Notes: generated by a model from the letters alone, not told the origin. Numbered from the stretch's first letter, positions 35,371 through 44,936 are shown. The stretch is DNA of 64,000 bases from Cellulophaga sp. 20_2_10 (GCF_023476645.1 NZ_JAMCOJ010000001.1:186001-250000); one strand, 5' to 3'. Numbers and translations: made by a program.

Positions 35371-37707
35371 TTATAACGTTTTTTTTGCTAGTTCTGTATA
35401 AGCTCGTTTTAATTTAATAGCTACTTGTTTATCGTCTATATTATTTCTCTTAATTAGAAATTCTAATTCCATACTCTTTTCATTTTGATTAGACCAAAAA
35501 TAAACATCAAGTAAGGCTTTGTAAGAATCTGCATAACTGGGATTTAGAGAAATACACTTTCTAAGTATTTTTTCTGCTTCAACATAATCTTTATTCCAAG
35601 CATTTATTCTGCCTGTTAAAATTTTTGCATCTATATGACTGGGAATTTCTATTAAAATATACTTACAAATACGCAAAGCCTTGTCTGTTTCTCCTTTAAA
35701 TGCTAGGTTTTGAGCCGTTTTATAGGCACTGCCAAAACTCTGACCATTAAGAATACTGTTTAACCATATTTTGTCGGCCTCAGAAAACACTTCTTTCTTG
35801 ACTTTAAAAATTGCTAAGTTTTCAGGAATAAGCTTGTTATACCTAGTAACGTAGGAGTTTATAGATTTAAAATTTACGAGTAAGTCCTTGACAGTGTCAT
35901 TGGTAGTTTGCGTTAGATTTAGACGTTCATCAAACTTATAAACACTACCAGAGGTATAAAAATAATTGTTGTGTATGTAGTCTTTTATCTGGCTCTTAGT
36001 GCGCATTAAAGGTATATCTCTTGTAGCTGTAAAATGCTTGGTAGTACTAAGCTCCTCTCCCAGCCAAGCTATTTTTTTAGGTACACTTATACCATAATTA
36101 TTTGCCAATAAACTTACTAAAGACGGAGCAATATCTAAATGAGATGTTACACCTTTTATAGTTTCAGGTTTTTTTAATAATGGACTGTATATTAGCAACG
36201 GAACATGAAACTTACGTAATTGATTATTTGTTGTTACAGGTGCTAAATTATGAGTGCCCGTAATTACAAAAATAGTGTTGCTATATTCTTTTTTTGCTTT
36301 ATAAGCTTGTATAAAATACTGTATTGCATTATCTGCATACAATAAACTAGCATACCTATTTTTATGATCTTCTATGCGTTCTATAGTGCTTTTTACAAGC
36401 CTAGATTGTTCAACAATTTTTTCAACCTTATTTATATATAAAGATTGATTAGGCACTAAAAATGGTTCTGCTGTAGAGGTTGTAAAAAAGACATCTAACC
36501 TTGGTTTGTAACTGTTTCGGTTGGTATTAAAGCTTTTTTTAAACAGTTCTTTATCTGGATAGCCTATAGAATGACCAGAATCGTCTGTAGGAGAAAGAGA
36601 ATAATTAGCTCCATAGTAGCTGCGATTTAGCAACAAATCTACCTGCTCTTGTTGTACAAAATTATCTAAATTATTAAACGAGCTGTTTGTGCCTTGTAAA
36701 TAAGCTGTGGTGTACCCATTATTTTTTAAAATACCAAACAGTGTTAGCCTATTTACAGGACTGGATAACTCCATAAATCCTTTTTTGCCGTACGGTAAAG
36801 AGCCTGTAATTGCTGGTACAGCTCCAAAATCTTTTGCAGTTGTACTTAAACAGTTTTTCCAATAGAGAGATTGTTGCGCTAACGAATCTAAGAAAGGAGT
36901 AAATCCTCTGTACGTAGCTTTGGTGCCAATAAAATTGCTCCCAAGACCATTTACCATAATAAGCACAATGTTTGGCTTTTGCTTTTTTAAGTTGAAATAA
37001 CTCCCCAATACATCTTTGGTTGCGTTCTTTTTTAATAAAGGATACGGAGGGTTGTTTCTATTTTCTAAATAACTATCGTCCTCTAAGTAATCTTCATACA
37101 AGTTAACTGCTAAGTACTGGGTTTTATTCTGATTTATAGGTTGACCCGCCATAAACAAATTAGCAATAAAAATAGATAGCAGAAAAAATGTAAACGGAAA
37201 CATCTTGTTTACATAATGGTAGTATTTAGCTGTAATTAAGTACGTTCCATAAAAAATAAACACCACAATCACAATCATTAACAACAGTAAAAACGGAATT
37301 GTTATATTTTTAAATGCTGCTGTTTTAATACTATTAAAATTATATTCTAAAATGTCTGCTCCCAATGGGGTATACATTTTTGTGTAATATACTAGTAGAA
37401 AACACTCTATAGAAAGTAAAACAATAAGTATAAAAAGTGTACATCTAAATCCCCTATAAAATTTAGATTTTTCTAAAAAATGAAAAGGAACTGCAAGCAA
37501 TAAGCCAACAAATGCAGTGTAGCCAAGATGGTGTGTAATACTAAGCAAAAAACTTATACTTAATATACTGTCTATAATACCTTTATTAAATAAAACTATA
37601 TATTGATAAAGAGACAATAAAATTAAAACAAAAGCAAACGAGATTAGCAACCTTGTATAATGCTTTAAGGTTAAATCTGGACTTGTATTTGCTATAGTTG
37701 CATTCAT
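35371..37707 (-). CDS. membrane sulfatase/LTA-synthase-fold protein with C-terminal TPRs
   Basis: A 778-residue protein with about five N-terminal membrane helices (to residue ~190), then an alkaline-phosphatase-superfamily domain resembling lipoteichoic acid synthase and phosphoethanolamine transferases: KPNIVLIMVNGLGS, STTAKDFGAVPAITGSLPYG, AYLQGTNSSFNNLDNF, and VITGTHNLAPVTT. The C-terminal ~110 residues are TPR-like (ALRICKYILIEIPSHIDAKI; YVEAEKILRKCISLNPSYAD). The usual metal ligands appear changed: Asn where Glu is expected after the first strand, and Thr-His where Asp-His is expected. It lies two bases after the GT2 gene and may modify the glycan or have lost catalysis. Confidence 0.8.
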   Translation of the reverse strand: MNATIANTSPDLTLKHYTRLLISFAFVLILLSLYQYIVLFNKGIIDSILSISFLLSITHHLGYTAFVGLLLAVPFHFLEKSKFYRGFRCTLFILIVLLSIECFLLVYYTKMYTPLGADILEYNFNSIKTAAFKNITIPFLLLLMIVIVVFIFYGTYLITAKYYHYVNKMFPFTFFLLSIFIANLFMAGQPINQNKTQYLAVNLYEDYLEDDSYLENRNNPPYPLLKKNATKDVLGSYFNLKKQKPNIVLIMVNGLGSNFIGTKATYRGFTPFLDSLAQQSLYWKNCLSTTAKDFGAVPAITGSLPYGKKGFMELSSPVNRLTLFGILKNNGYTTAYLQGTNSSFNNLDNFVQQEQVDLLLNRSYYGANYSLSPTDDSGHSIGYPDKELFKKSFNTNRNSYKPRLDVFFTTSTAEPFLVPNQSLYINKVEKIVEQSRLVKSTIERIEDHKNRYASLLYADNAIQYFIQAYKAKKEYSNTIFVITGTHNLAPVTTNNQLRKFHVPLLIYSPLLKKPETIKGVTSHLDIAPSLVSLLANNYGISVPKKIAWLGEELSTTKHFTATRDIPLMRTKSQIKDYIHNNYFYTSGSVYKFDERLNLTQTTNDTVKDLLVNFKSINSYVTRYNKLIPENLAIFKVKKEVFSEADKIWLNSILNGQSFGSAYKTAQNLAFKGETDKALRICKYILIEIPSHIDAKILTGRINAWNKDYVEAEKILRKCISLNPSYADSYKALLDVYFWSNQNEKSMELEFLIKRNNIDDKQVAIKLKRAYTELAKKTL

Positions 37708-37709
37708 TA

Positions 37710-39140
37710 TTAAGCAGCTTTAGTAAATCCTTTACGGGTAATTGTACCCCAGCCAGACTTTATTTTAAATAACTTCTTGTAATTACCTCTTACGGCAGAA
37801 AATGTTACTATTGGATGAAAAATAAAAGGTTCCAGAACGGCAAAAATCATTAGTATAAAAATATCTTTTGCTTTGTATTGATTGTATGCATAAACTTCCC
37901 AGAAAATAGCAAAAAAAGAAAACATTACAGAAAAGGAAAATACAGCAGCAGTAATGGCAACAAAAAACTTAAAGTTTAAAATACCGAAATAGTAAAATAA
38001 AACAATTGATATAAAACCAAAAAACTCTAATAATGGTGCCAACCATTCGTAAAAAAACCAATAGGGATAACTAAGCATGCCTAGTCTACCATATTTTGGA
38101 TTAAAAAACATATCCTTATGCTTTGTAAGTGTTTCTAAATTGCCTCTAGACCACCTATCTCTTTGGTTTACAAATATTTTAATTTCTTCTGGTACTTCTG
38201 TCCAGCATAAAGGGTCTGGAATGTATTCTACTGTATACGGTAAATCTCTTTCGTGCATATATCTACGCATTCTAAAAACAATTTCCATATCCTCACCAAC
38301 CGTATTGGTATCATAACCACCTGCAGCTAAAGCTATTTCACGGTCAAAAAAACCAAATGCTCCGGAGATAATTAACAAACTATCTATACTACCCCAAGCC
38401 ATACGGCCTAAAATAAAAGATCTAGTATATTCTAATAACTGAAATTTAGCCAACCAATTTTTTGGCAGTCGTACTTCTTCCAATTCGCCACCATCTATAA
38501 TACAAGAATTTGCCACCCGTATAACTCCGCCAACTGCAATTACTCGTTTTTCTGATCGCTGAAAAAATGATTTTACTACATGTAATAGAGCATCTGGCAA
38601 TAATAAACAATCTACATCTATACAGCCAACGTACCTATTGTTAGATAGTTGCATACCTGTGTTTAAAGCATCTGATTTACCGCCATTTTCTTTATCGATA
38701 ACTGTTAGTTTAGAAAATGCTTTTTGTTTCGATTTATAGATGCCACGTATGGGTTTACATTGCCAATTAGGATCTATTCTTTGCTCTATTTTTTCTAATT
38801 CATAAGCAACAATCATTTTTTCTAATGTATCGTCTTTGCTACCATCATTAACAACCATTACCTCATAATCTACATAGTTCAGAGATAATAACGATCTTAC
38901 ATTTTCTACAATATTTAAACCCTCATTGTAAGCCGGTGCAATAATGGTAATACTTGGAGCTAATGGAGAAGCCATTACTTTAGATAAATCTCCAAAGCTA
39001 TTTTTTCTACGGTAATGTAAAGTATGCTTGGTTGCCAAATACCCCATTACGGTATACCCCGCAAACAGAATTATGGTAAACATTAAAAATATAATGTTTA
39101 TATAGTCTACAACAATTGTAAAAAAATCGTTTTGAAACAT
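37710..39140 (-). CDS. processive family-2 membrane glycosyltransferase
   Basis: A 476-residue polysaccharide synthase of the BcsA/PgaC/hyaluronan-synthase kind. There is an N-terminal membrane helix (~12-35), then the GT-A domain: IIAPAYNEGLNIVENV with VVNDGSKDDT, the DxD motif Asp175-Val-Asp177, GEDMEI with Glu283-Asp284, and QRDRW (326-330), the QxxRW signature of processive enzymes. Three to four membrane helices follow (~345-450). It polymerises a sugar at the inner face and passes it through the membrane. Neighbours suggest export by the YaiO-like barrel and control by the receiver and kinase encoded upstream. Confidence 0.9.
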   Translation of the reverse strand: MFQNDFFTIVVDYINIIFLMFTIILFAGYTVMGYLATKHTLHYRRKNSFGDLSKVMASPLAPSITIIAPAYNEGLNIVENVRSLLSLNYVDYEVMVVNDGSKDDTLEKMIVAYELEKIEQRIDPNWQCKPIRGIYKSKQKAFSKLTVIDKENGGKSDALNTGMQLSNNRYVGCIDVDCLLLPDALLHVVKSFFQRSEKRVIAVGGVIRVANSCIIDGGELEEVRLPKNWLAKFQLLEYTRSFILGRMAWGSIDSLLIISGAFGFFDREIALAAGGYDTNTVGEDMEIVFRMRRYMHERDLPYTVEYIPDPLCWTEVPEEIKIFVNQRDRWSRGNLETLTKHKDMFFNPKYGRLGMLSYPYWFFYEWLAPLLEFFGFISIVLFYYFGILNFKFFVAITAAVFSFSVMFSFFAIFWEVYAYNQYKAKDIFILMIFAVLEPFIFHPIVTFSAVRGNYKKLFKIKSGWGTITRKGFTKAA

Positions 39141-39164
39141 AAGTTGCCATTTCTATGGCATAAT

Positions 39165-41084
39165 TTAATTGTGCTTTTTTTTGTAAAACTCCTCTGATAG
39201 CTTAAAGTTGATATCAAAATAATTAAGTTCATCCTCTGCTTTATCCATTAGACCTTCTTCTAAGAAGCAAAACTCTAAGGATAATAATTCTTTGTCTAAA
39301 GCTGTTTTACTAACGAGTACCGCTATAGTGCTAGGTGTTATTTTTGGGCCAGAAATGTCGTTATACGTTACATCAGATAGTTCTACTGTATTTGTGGTGT
39401 TTACATCCAAACTTACAGCGTTTTCTTTCTCTTTTCTGAGTTGCAATTTTGCTTCTATAATTTCTTTAACTATAGCTGCCTTTTTTTTAATTTCTAGTTC
39501 AGGAGCTTCTAATAAATCAGTGACCAACTGTAATTCTTTTTGGTCTCCTAAAGCTGCAATTTCATCTAAAAGAATAAGCTTGGCTTCTGTATCACAAACA
39601 TCATATAAACTCTTAAATACACTTTGGCTGTTAAAAATTATCGTCTTAGAAGCATCTTCAACCTTTTTAAGTTCCGCTACCCCTTCTTCTGTTTTGTTCT
39701 TCTCTAGGCTGCTATAGAGAGCATTAACATTATCAATCGCTATACTTTCTTTTTTAGATTCTAAAAACTCTATAAATTCTAAATGTTTTATATCGTCCAG
39801 AGGTACATCTTCAACAATAACATCGGTATCACCCAAAGTAAAATCTATTGTTTCTGTTACCTCTTCTGTATCATCTTGGACAGGTAGTTCTTCTGTATTT
39901 GCTATTAATTGATCTATTGCAGATGTTACATCTTTTTCTACTTCGGTTCTAGGCGTAATTGTTACTTCTAGAGGATTAATTGCCTTTGTTGGCTTTGCTA
40001 AAATTTCTTGAGTATCAATATTTTCTAAACCTTCTAATTCTAAGTCGTTCTCTGGCAACAAACTATTTATAGCTGCTAAAGCCTTGTTCTTAACAGCAAA
40101 TACTTCGTTACGATCTTCTATTGTGTTTAAAAATTGTACATCTTCTTTAAAACCAAGGTTTTCCAAAGCTTCAATTATTAAAAGTTTAGAATCGTTTGTA
40201 CTACTATGAAACACTTTTTTTAACGACGCCCTTGCGATTACCAAATTAAACTCACTAACACATTGTATTGCAACTTGTCTAATTAAATTATTTTTATGTC
40301 TAATTAACTGTATAATAGAATCGTTAGCATCACTTTGGTTGTAATATTTAACCAAACGCAAAGCAAACAATACGGTATCTGTATTTTTAGAAAACAACCA
40401 GTTTTTAAACCTAGGTGGGTCGTAATTTTTCTTATTCTGAAGAATCTCTAATAGCTTAAGTTGCTGCCATTCTGAAATTTTATATTGTGTTGTATCTAAG
40501 AAATAGTTTATTCCTTCATCTTTTAAAGATACAATTGCAATTACGGATTGTTTGCGTAAAACTCCCCTGCTACCATTAACAAACTTGGTTATTTTTTTAT
40601 AAGAATCTGTTACTTGCATCTGTGTTAGCTCTAGTACACCTTGAGAGATGGTATACCAACGCCAGCTTTTTAGTTTTTCTAATGCGTCTTTATCTAAGCC
40701 TAAGTTAACATATAAACTATGCAATTGCTTTAAGGTTTCTCCAGATAAATCTTGACTTAACTCTACTAATACTTCTGATAAAACTTTACGATTGCGCTTA
40801 TTTTTAAGCATTTGTCTTATTTTTATTTTAAGACGTATGTAATTGTTTTTATCTTCTAAGGTTGCAGTTTCTTCATCAAAAAAAAGAAACTCGCTCACAA
40901 TAGGACCTAGCTCTCTCTTTTTTATTTTTTTTCGTTGTAACTTAAATGTTAAGTTACTTTTTGTGTAAAATGTTATGGCAATATATAGTGCTGTTATGAC
41001 TGCAAAAATAATCGCTAATATCCATAAAAACCCAACACCAATTTTTGGTGCTATAGTTAAGTAGGTTACATTATTAATGATCAT
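39165..41084 (-). CDS. membrane-anchored HEAT-repeat protein
   Basis: A 639-residue protein with one membrane helix near the N-terminus (~15-37), a basic stretch after it (KLQRKKIKKREL), and HEAT-like helical pairs over ~85-345 (FLDTTQYKISEWQQLKLLEI; LIRQVAIQCVSEFNLVIARA; LLIIEALENLGFKEDVQFL). Residues ~350-450 are acidic and low-complexity, followed by another helical part. HEAT proteins act as scaffolds. It lies between the receiver and the GT2 gene (gaps 10 and 24 bases), so it could link the phosphorylation signal to the synthase. No catalytic motif is visible. Confidence 0.78.
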   Translation of the reverse strand: MIINNVTYLTIAPKIGVGFLWILAIIFAVITALYIAITFYTKSNLTFKLQRKKIKKRELGPIVSEFLFFDEETATLEDKNNYIRLKIKIRQMLKNKRNRKVLSEVLVELSQDLSGETLKQLHSLYVNLGLDKDALEKLKSWRWYTISQGVLELTQMQVTDSYKKITKFVNGSRGVLRKQSVIAIVSLKDEGINYFLDTTQYKISEWQQLKLLEILQNKKNYDPPRFKNWLFSKNTDTVLFALRLVKYYNQSDANDSIIQLIRHKNNLIRQVAIQCVSEFNLVIARASLKKVFHSSTNDSKLLIIEALENLGFKEDVQFLNTIEDRNEVFAVKNKALAAINSLLPENDLELEGLENIDTQEILAKPTKAINPLEVTITPRTEVEKDVTSAIDQLIANTEELPVQDDTEEVTETIDFTLGDTDVIVEDVPLDDIKHLEFIEFLESKKESIAIDNVNALYSSLEKNKTEEGVAELKKVEDASKTIIFNSQSVFKSLYDVCDTEAKLILLDEIAALGDQKELQLVTDLLEAPELEIKKKAAIVKEIIEAKLQLRKEKENAVSLDVNTTNTVELSDVTYNDISGPKITPSTIAVLVSKTALDKELLSLEFCFLEEGLMDKAEDELNYFDINFKLSEEFYKKKHN

Positions 41085-41094
41085 TTTTTAGCAA

Positions 41095-41463
41095 TTAAGC
41101 GCTTTTTAAAACTCTAGCAACTCTTATTAATAATTCTGGAGGACTAACTGGTTTAGACAAAAAATCGTTTGCTCCCATTTCAAAAGCATTTAGTACATTT
41201 TCCTCATTACCAGCAGAAGATATTATAATTATGGGTAGTTTAGAATTTAACTCGTTTCTTACATAATCTATAAGTTCTATACCAGACATGTAAGGCATCA
41301 TAATATCGCTAACTATAAGGTCTGGAGTAGTGGTTGTAAGATACTTTTTTACGTCTTTACCATTTACAACTACATCTACAGCATAGCCACTTTTTTCTAA
41401 TCTAAATTTTAATAAAGAAGAAAGTAATTCGTCATCTTCAGCCAGCAATAATCTCTTTTTCAT
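41095..41463 (-). CDS. stand-alone response-regulator receiver
   Basis: A 122-residue single receiver domain with no output domain. The acidic pocket Glu9-Asp10-Asp11, phospho-acceptor Asp53 (LIVSDIMMP), switch Ser/Thr region (IIISSAGNEE) and Lys104 (SKPV) are all present. It sits between the hybrid kinase (11-base gap) and the HEAT gene (10-base gap). It probably signals by protein-protein contact, perhaps with the HEAT protein, rather than by binding DNA. Confidence 0.92.
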   Translation of the reverse strand: MKKRLLLAEDDELLSSLLKFRLEKSGYAVDVVVNGKDVKKYLTTTTPDLIVSDIMMPYMSGIELIDYVRNELNSKLPIIIISSAGNEENVLNAFEMGANDFLSKPVSPPELLIRVARVLKSA

Positions 41464-41474
41464 ACATCTTTATT

Positions 41475-43184
41475 TTATGCCTCTTGTGCTAATCTTAGCA
41501 GCTCATCATCTAATTGTTGATCTATTACTGGGTACTCTTCTATAAAACAGTTGTATAAGAAATTAAGATGTTTTACATCTATATCACCTTTAATAGCATT
41601 TTCCATTTCAAGCACAGTATCATGTAAAGCTTCAGTCTTCATCATTTTTAAACCAGCTTTTATTTTATGAGTAGAAAATTTTAGACCTTCATAATCTTCA
41701 TTTTTAATATGTACAATAGCTTTACCTATAAATTCTAGCGCATTGTTTTTAAACAACTTAATTAGCTCCTGTAGCATTCCTATGTCTCCCATACACTCGT
41801 TTAAAACTGGTGTGAGATTAATTTTAGGAACCTCTCCTTTGTCATTTATATGATTGCTTGTTAATGTTTCCATATTGGCATTATTTTCAATTTGTTCTAA
41901 CAGGGTACTAAGTAACTCGTCAGAGGTGTAGGGTTTAAGTAAAAATTCTGTAAAATTTGAGATATTAAATTCGGTACTAGTTCTTATATCGTGATCTGCT
42001 GTAACAGCAATTATTGGCGTGTTTTTCACCCTTAAGTCATTGTTATTTCTAATTTCCTCAGCTATTTGGTCACCATTTTTACCTGGCATTCTAAGATCCA
42101 TTAAAATAATATCTATAGGGTTGTTTTCTAGAATCTCTAAACCAACATTACAGTTATCTGTAATAAAGGTTTTACAATTCCATTTTTTAAGTTTAAGTTC
42201 TATTAACTTTTGATTTAACATATTATCCTCAAAAATTAAAACTTGCATATCTGCAATACCTTTAGAAAGTGAAGATCTAGTAGGTTCTTCTGGTTTTTTA
42301 AACGGCAACATAAATGTAAACATGGTACCTACATCTACTTTACTAGATACAGAAATAGTACCCTCCATAGATTCTATTAATTGCTTAGCCACATTTAAAC
42401 CAAGCCCAATACTGGATTTATCTTGACTATAAAAATCAAAAACGGTGTCTAACTTATCATCCGAAATTCCAAAACTAGTATCTGTAACCGTAAATTCTAT
42501 AAAAACCTTATCCTCTGTTTCTTGCTGTAATTTTGAAACAACTAAAATTTCTCCCTTCTGTGTAGTTTGTACCGCGTTACCAACTAAATTTAAAAGAATC
42601 TGAGACAACTTAGAAGGATCCCCAATAAGATCATTTGGAATAGTATTAGCCGCAGTGTAATCTAGCTTTAATGATGTGTTTAAAATTAAAGCATTACATA
42701 AAAATAATACATCCTTTACTATAGTATGAAACTTAATGGTTGTGCTTTCGTTAGTGCCTATTGCATCATTTCCTGTGTAGTCTATAATGTCTTTAGATAC
42801 AGTTAAGATATTGCTAGACGATGTCTGAATCTCTTTTACTATTTTTTCTTGTTCCATAGTTAAGTTGCTTTTTAATAGTTTCTCAGAAAATTTTAGAATG
42901 CCATTTAGGGGAACGTTTATCTCTTTATTTGCTGCAGTAACCAGTAGACTTTGTAATGTTTGCTGTGTCTCTTCTAGCTCTGTTTTACTATCAATAATAG
43001 TGTTAGAGCTACAAGGATTATTTAGACTACCGTTTATGGTATTCTTATAATCTAGTAAAGACTTAAAACTGTTTAATGCATTCCTGAATGAATCTGCTTC
43101 CTTTGCAGATAATTCGTCAAAAGAAAAACGAGTTAGTTTTTCTTGCAAATTAGATAATGAAGTATGTAGGTCGTTCAATTTCAA
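41475..43184 (-). CDS. soluble hybrid histidine-kinase-like protein lacking the HisKA His
   Basis: A 569-residue cytoplasmic protein: N-terminal coiled helices (1-80), HisKA-like helix (~78-135), HATPase (~150-295) with Asn203, DTSFGI and GLGLNVAKQL, a receiver (~313-432) with Asp363 (ILMDLRMPG) and Lys at FLLKPY, and a C-terminal HPt domain (~455-565) with His506 (STHKIKAG). In the H-box, the family pattern SHEIRTPLNGI reads NKEINVPLNGI (86-96), so Lys87 replaces the phospho-acceptor His. There is no sensor or membrane segment. It may act as a pseudokinase or as a relay through the receiver and HPt. It is first in the six-gene block. Confidence 0.88.
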   Translation of the reverse strand: MKLNDLHTSLSNLQEKLTRFSFDELSAKEADSFRNALNSFKSLLDYKNTINGSLNNPCSSNTIIDSKTELEETQQTLQSLLVTAANKEINVPLNGILKFSEKLLKSNLTMEQEKIVKEIQTSSSNILTVSKDIIDYTGNDAIGTNESTTIKFHTIVKDVLFLCNALILNTSLKLDYTAANTIPNDLIGDPSKLSQILLNLVGNAVQTTQKGEILVVSKLQQETEDKVFIEFTVTDTSFGISDDKLDTVFDFYSQDKSSIGLGLNVAKQLIESMEGTISVSSKVDVGTMFTFMLPFKKPEEPTRSSLSKGIADMQVLIFEDNMLNQKLIELKLKKWNCKTFITDNCNVGLEILENNPIDIILMDLRMPGKNGDQIAEEIRNNNDLRVKNTPIIAVTADHDIRTSTEFNISNFTEFLLKPYTSDELLSTLLEQIENNANMETLTSNHINDKGEVPKINLTPVLNECMGDIGMLQELIKLFKNNALEFIGKAIVHIKNEDYEGLKFSTHKIKAGLKMMKTEALHDTVLEMENAIKGDIDVKHLNFLYNCFIEEYPVIDQQLDDELLRLAQEA

Positions 43185-43462
43185 TTTGGGGGAAATTTTA
43201 CATTAATATTTTCTGCAAACCATTACTATATTGGTTTATACTACGGTAAAACTCAGTAATTAAAGAAGCATCAACAATTAAATGTTATCTATGTATCTTT
43301 TTTTGTTGTGAAATAGCCTTATTTGTAAGTATACCTTCTAGTATCTGCATCAATTAACCGTTTTTATTGGTTTTTCATCTATTTAAAATACGAAATACCA
43401 AAATCCACTTTCAATTTAAGTCAATCCAATTAACTTGTTTAAAATCAGATATTTAAATGCAA
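43185..43462. other. intergenic spacer between kinase and thioesterase genes
   Basis: AT-rich, without an open frame of protein-like composition or an RNA gene that I can see. It should hold the promoter of the minus-strand polysaccharide block, but I found no exact TAnnTTTG pairing with a well-spaced TTG. Confidence 0.4.
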
Positions 43463-43492
43463 AAAGCCTTTGTGACATGTCACAAAGGCTTT
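43463..43492 (-). terminator. 30-bp perfect palindrome, terminator of the thioesterase gene
   Basis: AAAGCCTTTGTGACA (43463-43477) is followed directly by its exact reverse complement (43478-43492). Folded, it gives a 13-bp stem with a four-base loop, 23 bases after the thioesterase stop; on the minus strand the stem ends in a T run. Confidence 0.8.
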
Positions 43493-43515
43493 AAAAGAAT
43501 GTTAACTGGTCTTAT

Positions 43516-43905
43516 TTACTGTGCCAGTCTGTCTTTTACATATTCTATTTTTGTTTTTCCGTGTGGTTTTGGTTTGCCATCAGGACCTAGATTTACCATA
43601 ATAATATTATCGACAGTCAAAATAGTTTCTCTTGTCATCTTATTACGTACTTCGCAATTTAATGTTAAAGAAGAAACTCCAAATTTTTCAACCTCAATAC
43701 CTATTTCTACTATGTCACCTTCTGTTGCAGAGCTCATAAAATTAATCTCTGACATGTACTTGGTAACCACTTTTTTATTTTCTAACTGTATAATAGTATA
43801 CAATGCTGCTTCTTCATCTACCCATGCTAAAACTTTACCACCAAAAAGTGTTTTATTAGCATTTAAATCCCCTGGTTTTACCCATTTTCTACTGTGAAAT
43901 CTCAT
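43516..43905 (-). CDS. hotdog-fold acyl-CoA thioesterase
   Basis: A 129-residue cytoplasmic enzyme of the YciA/BFIT-type hotdog family, hydrolysing acyl-CoA. NANKTLFGGKVLAWVDEEAA carries the conserved Asn-x-x-Gly-Gly and active-site Asp/Glu helix. EINFMSSATEGDIVEIGIEV and SLTLNCEVRN form the later strands. The C-terminal tail (PKPHGKTKIEYVKDRLAQ) is polar. It is 31 bases from the upstream DUF72 gene on the same strand. Chain-length preference is not readable. Confidence 0.85.
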   Translation of the reverse strand: MRFHSRKWVKPGDLNANKTLFGGKVLAWVDEEAALYTIIQLENKKVVTKYMSEINFMSSATEGDIVEIGIEVEKFGVSSLTLNCEVRNKMTRETILTVDNIIMVNLGPDGKPKPHGKTKIEYVKDRLAQ

Positions 43906-43936
43906 AATATTACGATTTAGAATACAAAATTAGCTA

Positions 43937-44833
43937 TTAAAATAGGGTTAGACTAGTATCTAACAAAGTTTTAGGAATTTTTAAATTAGAGTCAACTTTT
44001 TTGTTTAAACTGCTAATAAAACTAGCCGATAATAATGGGGAATCTAATTCCATGTTCTGATGCACAAAAAAATGAATGTTTTTAAGTCCTTTTTCTTTCC
44101 AGGATTGTAGTCTAGTTGCCCAGTCCTCCAGTCTATCATAATCGCTTTTATGGTTTGCTCCAACAAAACGTATAAAAGCTTCATTATTTGTTAAGCGCAT
44201 ATGCAACAAGTCTCTTCTGCCAGCAGTATCTACAATGGTATTCGCTATATTATTCTCTTGCAATAAATAATATAATTCCCGAGCTGTATTTTCATCATTA
44301 AACCAATCTGTATGCCTAAATTCTATTGCAAGTTTAATTTCTTTAGGCCAATATTTTACAAATTTCACAACCTTATTCCAGTTTTTAGGATCAAAATTAG
44401 AATGCAATTGTAAAAAAATAGTTCCTAGTTTCTCTTTTAAGGTCGATGTAGCTTCTAAATAACGATCTAAAATAGGATATACGGTAGTGTCTAATTTATA
44501 AAGATGACTAACTTCACTCGTTATTTTTGGAAAAAACATAAAATTAGAGGGTGTTTTATCATACCATTTTTGGTATTGCTCTCTAGGAAAAAACCTGTAG
44601 AAAGTAGCATTTAATTCTATTGAGTTAAATTGCGATGCATAGTACACCAATTCATCTTTTGTTCCTCTTGGATAAAAGTTCTTTAAATCTTGCTTATTCC
44701 ATTTTGCACAACCAACAGAAATTTGTAATGCTGTATCTGTTTTAGCTCTTTCTAACACTGTAACAGTATCTAAATGATCTAATGGTAATTTAAAATCTAC
44801 TACTTCTGGGTTAATTACTTTACCAAACTTCAT
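43937..44833 (-). CDS. DUF72 (YecE-like) TIM-barrel protein
   Basis: A 298-residue protein with DUF72 features: ISVGCAKWNKQDLKNFYPRG, LVYYASQFNSIELNATFYRF, FMFFPKITSEVSHL, LQLHSNFDP, KLAIEFRHTDWFN, and the late FVHQNMELDSPL. The GCA.W start, FNSIELNATFYR and EFRH...W are the family's conserved active-site-like positions. The biochemical function of DUF72 is not established. It lies directly upstream of the thioesterase gene and is divergent from the next gene. Confidence 0.88.
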   Translation of the reverse strand: MKFGKVINPEVVDFKLPLDHLDTVTVLERAKTDTALQISVGCAKWNKQDLKNFYPRGTKDELVYYASQFNSIELNATFYRFFPREQYQKWYDKTPSNFMFFPKITSEVSHLYKLDTTVYPILDRYLEATSTLKEKLGTIFLQLHSNFDPKNWNKVVKFVKYWPKEIKLAIEFRHTDWFNDENTARELYYLLQENNIANTIVDTAGRRDLLHMRLTNNEAFIRFVGANHKSDYDRLEDWATRLQSWKEKGLKNIHFFVHQNMELDSPLLSASFISSLNKKVDSNLKIPKTLLDTSLTLF

Positions 44834-44936
44834 AATTTAAATGTATTATACTAAATGTTCATAACCACGTTAAAAACTAATTTAATCCTAAAATTTAGAC
44901 TCTCTTAGATATTGTACCTTTAATAAAACACTAGTT

